Positions 57,586 to 64,000 of a stretch of DNA of 64,000 nt are shown here, piece by piece. Below the pieces are notes generated by a model, which was not told the origin of the DNA, made no database searches, and saw only the letters and a program-made list of their open reading frames with translations. The DNA comes from Cristatella mucedo. Lineage: Eukaryota > Bryozoa > Phylactolaemata > Cristatellidae. The stretch's first letter is position 1. Each line of letters begins with the position of its first letter. A program made the translations under genes and the position numbers. The stretch is taken from positions 1,070,001 through 1,134,000 of the forward strand of contig WPIO01000128.1 in NCBI GenBank assembly GCA_009760855.2, in the 5' to 3' direction.

Positions 57586-58696
57586 ATATAGATCCTTCGG
57601 TTATATACATGGTCTCATTTATTAATTTATAATCTCACTGGTACTACCTTCTGACCGCAGGCCTTCCGAATAAGTGCTCTCATCTGAAACAGGTTACGCG
57701 TCTTTTCTTTGGGAAATGTGTATCCTTTAGTTATATAAATAGTCTTATGAAATGCATTGTAATCCACCCAGAAGATTCTTAAAAACGCCGGCATTCCGTG
57801 TAAATTATCTTTCCTACTTAAACCATTCGAGCGTCTTTTCTTTAGGAAATATATATCCTTCGGTTTTATACGTAGTCCCATTTATTAATTTATAATCTTA
57901 CTGGTACTACCTTCAGACCGCAGGCGTTCCGAATAAGTACTCTCATCTCAAACAGTTTAAGCGTCTTTTCTGCGGCAAATATGTATCCTTTAATGTTATA
58001 CTTAGCTTCCTTAAATCGATAATTATCTTTCCGGTAGCACCTTTAAACCGCAGGCGTCCTGCGTAAATTATCGCCTTTGCAAAAGTCATGAACGCGTCTT
58101 GGGATCATTTACCCAATAAATAGTCTCGTTTGACAATGTATCACCTCTCTGGTCGTACCTTTCAAACGCCACTGTCCCGAGTAAACTCCCTCCTTAAACC
58201 ATTTACGCGTCTTTCCTTCCGGAAACTATGTTCGTTATTGTTTAGATTAGTCTTAATAAGTACTGCATTATTCAACTTGTCAATCCTTCAAACCGCGGGC
58301 GTTCCGAGTAAGTTATCTTCCAAGCTATAACTATCTACGCGTCCTCTTTTCCAGAAATATAGATCCTTTAGTAACATATAAAGTCTCAATAAATGATTAT
58401 CTCTCTTACTAGCTTTACATGTCAACCGCAGGCGTTACGAGTAAGTTATCTAACTGCTATAACCATTTACACGTCTTTTCTTCGGAAAATATGCAGCCTT
58501 TAGTGTTATACATTGTCTTATGAAATGCATTGTAATCCAGCTAAAAGATTCTTGAAAACGCCGGCGTTTCGAGTAAATTATCTTTGAGCTTAAACTATTC
58601 GGGCGTCTTTTCTTTGAGAAATATTTATCCTTTAGTTGGATACATAGTCTCAATAAATTTGTATTATCTTACTTGTAGTATCTTCTAACCGCAGGC

Positions 58697-59485
58697 ATTG
58701 TTACGTGCCGATTGTTACGTACTAGATATCAACTGACCCGATTATTACGAGCCCGATTTATACGTACCCGATTATTAATTCCCCGATTATCACGTCCTCG
58801 ATTAATACGTCCTTGACTATTACGTCCTCGATTATTAAGTACCCGATTGTGAAGTGCCCGATTATTACATACCCGATTATCACGTCACTGATTATTATGT
58901 GCCCGATTAATACAAGCCCGATTACTACGTCTCCGAGTATTACGTCCGCGATTATTAGGTGCCCGATTAATACATACCAGATTATCACGTCACTGATTAT
59001 TATCCGCCCGATTATTACGAGGCCGATTATCATGTCCCTGAATATTACGTCACCGGCTATTACGTCTTCTATTATTACGGCACCGATTATTAGGTGGTCT
59101 ATTATTTCATAACTGATAATCACGTCACCGATTAGTATCTGCCCAAATAATACGAGCCCGATTGGAACGTGCCCCATTAGTACGTGTAATTAATTCGTAT
59201 CCGATTATTACGTACCTGATTACAACGGACTGAATTATTACGTTTTCGGTTATTTTATCCGATTAGTACGTACCCGATTATTTCGAGCCCGATGATTACC
59301 TATCCGAATAATATGTCCCCGAGCACTACAAGCAACGGCAAGTCTATAAGACTTATTTGCATCTTCCGCTATCTAGTGCGGATTGCCGCCATCTTTTGCG
59401 ATAACTGTATGCTACGGGTAGCTGATGCGGATGGCATCGATCTTGCCCGATTTGCCTTTAGCTGGCGTCTTTTCTTTAGGAAATA
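58697..59485 (+). repeat. Satellite core 8
   Basis: Nearly identical to cores 9 and 10, differing for example at ACCGGCTATTACG near 59052. The unit length is 2,676 bp. Confidence 0.85.
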
Positions 59486-61372
59486 TATATCCTTCGGTTG
59501 TATACATGGTCTCATTTATTAATTTATAATCTCACTGGTACTACCTTCTGACCGCAGGCGTTCCGAATAAGTGATCTCATCTAAAACAGTTTACGCGTCT
59601 TTTCTTTGGGAAATGTGTATCCTTTAGTGAGATAAATAGTCTTATGAAATGCATTGTAATCCAGCCAGAAGATTCTTTAAAACGCCGGCATTCCGAGTAA
59701 ATTATCTTTCCTGCTTAAACCATTCGAGCGTCTTTTCTTTAGGAAATATATATCCTTCGGTTGTATGCGTAGTCCCATTTAATAATTCATAATCTTACTG
59801 GTACTACCTTCAGACCGCAGGCGTTCCGAACAAGTACTCTCATCTTAAACAGTTTAAGCGTCTTTTCTGCGGCAAACATGTATCCTTTAATGTTATACTT
59901 AGCTTCCTTAAATCAATAATTATCTTTCCGGTAGCACCTTTAAACCGCAGGCGTCCCGCGTAAATTATCGCCTTTGCAAAAGTCATAAACGCGTCTTGGG
60001 ATCATTTGCCCAATAAATAGTCTCGTTTGACAATGTATTACCTTACTGGTTGTACCTTTCAAACGCCGCTGTCCCGAGTAAATCCCCTCCTCAAACCATT
60101 TACGCGTCTTTCCTTCCGGAAACGTATATTCGTTATTGTTACGATTAGTCTTAATAAGTACTGCATTATTCAACTTGTCAATCCTTCAAACCGCCGGCGT
60201 TTCGAGTAAGTTATCATCCATGCTATAACTATATACGCGTCCTATTTTCCAGAAATATAAATCCTTTACTATAATATAAATGGTCTCAATAAATGACTAT
60301 ATTTCTTACTAGCTTTACCTCTAACCGCAGGCATTTCCGAGTAAATTTATCTAACTGCTATAACCATTTACGCGTCTTTTCTTCGGGAATTATGCGTCCT
60401 TTAGTGTAATAAATAGTCTTATGAAATTTATTGTAATCCAGCTAGAAGATTCGTCTAAACACAGGCTTCCTGAGTAAATTAACTTTACTGCTTAAACCAT
60501 TCGAGCGTCATTTCTTTAGAAAATATATATCCTTCGGGTATATTCGTAGTCTCATTTATAAATTTAAAATCTTACTGGTACTACCTTCCGACCGCAGGCG
60601 TTCCGAATAAGTACTCTCACCTCAAACAGTTTACGCGTCTTTTCTGCGGCAAATATGTATCCTTTAACATTATAAATACTCTCACTAACTCAATAACTGT
60701 CTTACGGGTAGTACCTTTACACCGCAGGCGTCCCGTGTAAATTATCGCCTTTGCAAAATTCATGAATGCGTCTTGGGATCATTTACCCGATAAATAGTCT
60801 CATTTGGCAATGTGATACCTTTCTAGTAGTACCTTTCAAACGCCGCTGTCCCGAGTGAATCCACTCCACAAACCATTTACGGGTCTTTTCTTCCGGAAAC
60901 GTATGTTCGTTATTGTTGCGATTAGTCTTAATAAGTACTGCATTATTCAACTTGTCAATCCTTCAAACCGCGGGCGTTCCGAGTAAGTTATCTTCCAAGC
61001 TATAACTATCTACGCGTCCTCTTTTCCAGAAATATAGATCCTTTAGTAACATATAAAGTCTCAATAAATGATTATCTCTCTTACTAGCTTTACATGTCAA
61101 CCGCAGGCGTTACGAGTAAGTTATCTAACTGCTATAACCATTTACACGTCTTTTCTTCGGAAAATATGCAGCCTTTAGTGTTATACATTGTCTTATGAAA
61201 TGCATTGTAATCCAGCTAAAAGATTCTTGAAAACGCCGGCGTTTCGAGTAAATTATCTTTGAGCTTAAACTATTCGGGCGTCTTTTCTTTGAGAAATATT
61301 TATCCTTTAGTTGGATACATAGTCTCAATAAATTTGTATTATCTTACTTGTAGTATCTTCTAACCGCAGGCA

Positions 61373-62160
61373 TTGTTACGTGCCGATTGTTACGTACTAG
61401 ATATCAACTGACCCGATTATTACGAGCCCGATTTATACGTACCCGATTATTAATTCCCCGATTATCACGTCCTCGATTAATACGTCCTTGACTATTACGT
61501 CCTCGATTATTAAGTACCCGATTGTGAAGTGCCCGATTATTACATACCCGATTATCACGTCACTGATTATTATGTGCCCGATTAATACAAGCCCGATTAC
61601 TACGTCTCCGAGTATTACGTCCGCGATTATTAGGTGCCCGATTAATACATACCAGATTATCACGTCACTGATTATTATCCGCCCGATTATTACGAGGCCG
61701 ATTATCATGTCCCTGAATATTACGTCACCGATTATTACGTCTTCTATTATTACGGCACCGATTATTAGGTGGTCTATTATTTCATAACTGATAATCACGT
61801 CACCGATTAGTATCTGCCCAAATAATACGAGCCCGATTGGAACGTGCCCCATTAGTACGTGTAATTATTTCGTATCCGATTATTACGTACCTGATTACAA
61901 CGGACTGAATTATCACGTTTTCGGTTATTTTATCCGATTAGTACGTACCCGATTATTTCGAGCCCGATGATTACCTATCCGAATAATATGTCCCCGAGCA
62001 CTACAAGCAACGGCAAGTCTATAAGACTTATTTGCATCTTCCGCTATCTAGTGCGGATTGCCGCCATCTTTTGCGATAACTGTATGCTACGGGTAGCTGA
62101 TGCGGATGGCATCGATCTTGCCCGATTTGCCTTTAGCTGGCGTCTTTTCTTTAGGAAATA
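61373..62160 (+). repeat. Satellite core 9
   Basis: The array is identical to core 10 in translation over 139 codons on the minus strand. The unit length is 1,633 bp, the shortest here. Confidence 0.85.
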
Positions 62161-63005
62161 TATATCCTTCGGGTTTTATACGTAGTCCCATTTATTAATT
62201 TATAATCTTACTGGTACTACCTTCAGACCGCAGGCGTTCCGAATAAGTACTCTCATCTCAAACAGTTTAAGCGTCTTTTCTGCGGCAAATATGTATCCAT
62301 TAATGTTATACTTAGCTTCCTTAAATCAATAATTATCTTTCCTTTAGCACCTTTAAACCGCAGGCGTCCTGCGTAAATTATCGCCTTTGCAAAAGTCATG
62401 AACGCGTCTTGGGATCATTTACCCAATAAATAGTCTCGTTTGACAATGTATTACCTTTCTGGTACTACCTTTCAAACGCCGCTTTCCCGAGTAAATCCCC
62501 TCCTCAAACCATTTACGCGTCTTTCCTTCCGGAAACGTATGTTCGTTATTGTTTAGATTAGTCTTAATAAGTACTGCATTATTCAACTTGTCAATCCTTC
62601 AAACCGCGGGCGTTCCGAGTAAGTTATCTTCCAAGCTATAACTATCTACGCGTCCTCTTTTCCAGAAATATAGATCCTTTAGTAACATATAAAGTCTCAA
62701 TAAATGATTATCTCTCTTACTAGCTTTACATGTCAACCGCAGGCGTTACGAGTAAGTTATCTAACTGCTATAACCATTTACACGTCTTTTCTTCGGAAAA
62801 TATGCAGCCTTTAGTGTTATGCATTGTCTTATGAAATGCATTGTAATCCAGCTAAAAGATTCTTGAAAACGCCGGCGTTTCGAGTAAATTATCTTTGAGC
62901 TTAAACTATTCGGGCGTCTTTTCTTTGAGAAATATTTATCCTTTAGTTGGATACATAGTCTCACTAAATTTGTATTATCTTACTTGTAGTATCTTCTAAC
63001 CGCAG

Positions 63006-63795
63006 GCATTGTTACGTGCCGATTGTTACGTACTAGATATCAACTGACCCGATTATTACGAGCCCGATTTATACGTACCCGATTATTAATTCCCCGATTA
63101 TCACGTCCTCGATTAATACGTCCTTGACTATTACGTCCTCGATTATTAAGTACCCGATTGTGAAGTGCCCGATTATTACATACCCGATTATCACGTCACT
63201 GATTATTATGTGCCCGATTAATACAAGCCCGATTACTACGTCTCCGAGTATTACGTCCGCGATTATTAGGTGCCCGATTAATACATACCAGATTATCACG
63301 TCACTGATTATTATCCGCCCGATTATTACGAGGCCGATTATCATGTCCCTGAATATTACGTCACCGATTATTACGTCTTCTATTATTACGGCACCGATTA
63401 TTAGGTGGTCTATTATTTCATAACTGATAATCACGTCACCGATTAGTATCTGCCCAAATAATACGAGCCCGATTGGAACGTGCCCCATTAGTACGTGTAA
63501 TTATTTCGTATCCGATTATTACGTACCTGATTACAACGGACTGAATTATCACGTTTTCGGTTATTTTATCCGATTAGTACGTACCCGATTATTTCGAGCC
63601 CGATGATTACCTATCCGAATAATATGTCCCCGAGCACTACAAGCAACGGCAAGTCTATAAGACTTATTTGCATCTTCCGCTATCTAGTGCGGATTGCCGC
63701 CATCTTTTGCGATAACTGTATGCTACGGGTAGCTGATGCGGATGGCATCGATCTTGCCCGATTTGCCTTTAGCTGGCGTCTTTTCTTTAGGAAAT
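63006..63795 (+). repeat. Satellite core 10
   Basis: Last core in the window. Monomers follow to the right edge, so the satellite continues outside. Confidence 0.85.
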
Positions 63796-64000
63796 ATATA
63801 TCCTTCGGTTTTATACGTAGTCCCATTTATTAATTTATAATCTTACTGGTACTACCTTCAGACCGCAGGCGTTCCGAATAAGTACTCTCATCTCAAACAG
63901 TTTAAGCGTCTTTTCTGCGGCAAATATGTATCCATTAATGTTATACTTAGCTTCCTTAAATCAATAATTATCTTTCCTTTAGCACCTTTAAACCGCAGGC

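Larger units (their letters stand above)
39880..64000 (+). repeat. 133-bp monomer arrays between satellite cores
   Basis: Stretches of about 12, 20, 14, 22, 22, 7, 8, 14 and 6 monomers lie between successive cores, and the window ends inside another. The monomer reads about ACCTTCAAACCGCAGGCGTT, CCGAGTAAGTTATCT, CATTTACGCGTCTTTTCTTC, GGAAATATATATCCTTTAGT, TAGTCTCA. Within each stretch monomers differ clearly, but equivalent positions in neighbouring higher-order units are nearly identical. All open frames here are shorter than 100 codons and are repeat shadows. Confidence 0.9.

Noticed and set aside
41262-62964. Recurring 67-codon minus-strand ORF rich in KKRR motifs
   Set aside because: Falls across two satellite monomers, and its recurrence follows the higher-order unit; no independent sign of coding.
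41517-63488. Repeated 139-codon minus-strand ORF (VIIGD-type repeats) and the plus-strand ITSPI-type ORF
   Set aside because: The 15-bp unit has no stop in these frames and copies are homogenised as satellite DNA; length conservation follows from array copying. Kept only as an observation on the repeat.
39646-63833. Recurring 69-76-codon plus-strand ORF over the conserved spacer
   Set aside because: The frame runs from the 15-bp array through the spacer into monomer sequence; conservation is explained as DNA-level homogenisation.
39335-64000. CRISPR-like look of regular short repeats
   Set aside because: No identical repeats separated by unique spacers, no cas genes, and the context is eukaryotic satellite DNA.

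Overview
The window looks like a piece of an invertebrate animal genome. The evidence is decayed L2/CR1-type LINEs, long microsatellite and minisatellite tracts, large satellite-like arrays, and an old integrated DNA-virus-like element. I cannot name the organism, and I found no intact host gene, rRNA or tRNA. Region 1 (1 to about 12,000) is AT-rich and gene-dense. It is a fossil of a protein-primed-polymerase DNA element of the broad Polinton/Maverick/adintovirus type. It carries a broken HNH+AP2 endonuclease gene, a membrane-protein gene split by a LINE, three tandem fibre-like genes, a cluster of small minus-strand genes that includes three paralogues, and a degraded family B DNA polymerase with an embedded endonuclease-VII-like Cys/His knuckle. 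Most genes begin within a few bases of a TATATA(G/A)(G/A)AA box, so promoter and start codon form one signal. Convergent genes overlap at their stop codons and one divergent pair is separated by 10 bp. Most of the larger genes carry frameshifts, stop codons or lost start codons, so the element is not functional as it stands. No integrase, capsid protein or packaging ATPase was recognised; these may lie left of the window or be absent. Region 2 (about 12,000 to 37,900) is a mosaic built several times from the same blocks: an array of about 133-bp monomers, a roughly 2-kb segment with gene-like minus-strand reading frames, a CA-rich microsatellite, a 14-bp CCCACACC minisatellite and a short unique block. 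LINE copies, a 9-bp GGCGGATTC tract, a 15-bp tract and a 3-kb 16-bp GC-rich minisatellite interrupt it, the last within an apparent inverted insertion. Region 3 (about 37,900 to 64,000) is a hierarchical satellite. The 133-bp monomers are punctuated ten times by a core made of a 15-bp CCGATTATTACGT array and a conserved spacer of about 150 bp. The distance between cores varies from about 1.6 to 3.7 kb, roughly in whole-monomer steps. The long open frames in regions 2 and 3 are by-products of repeats without stop codons; I do not call them genes.
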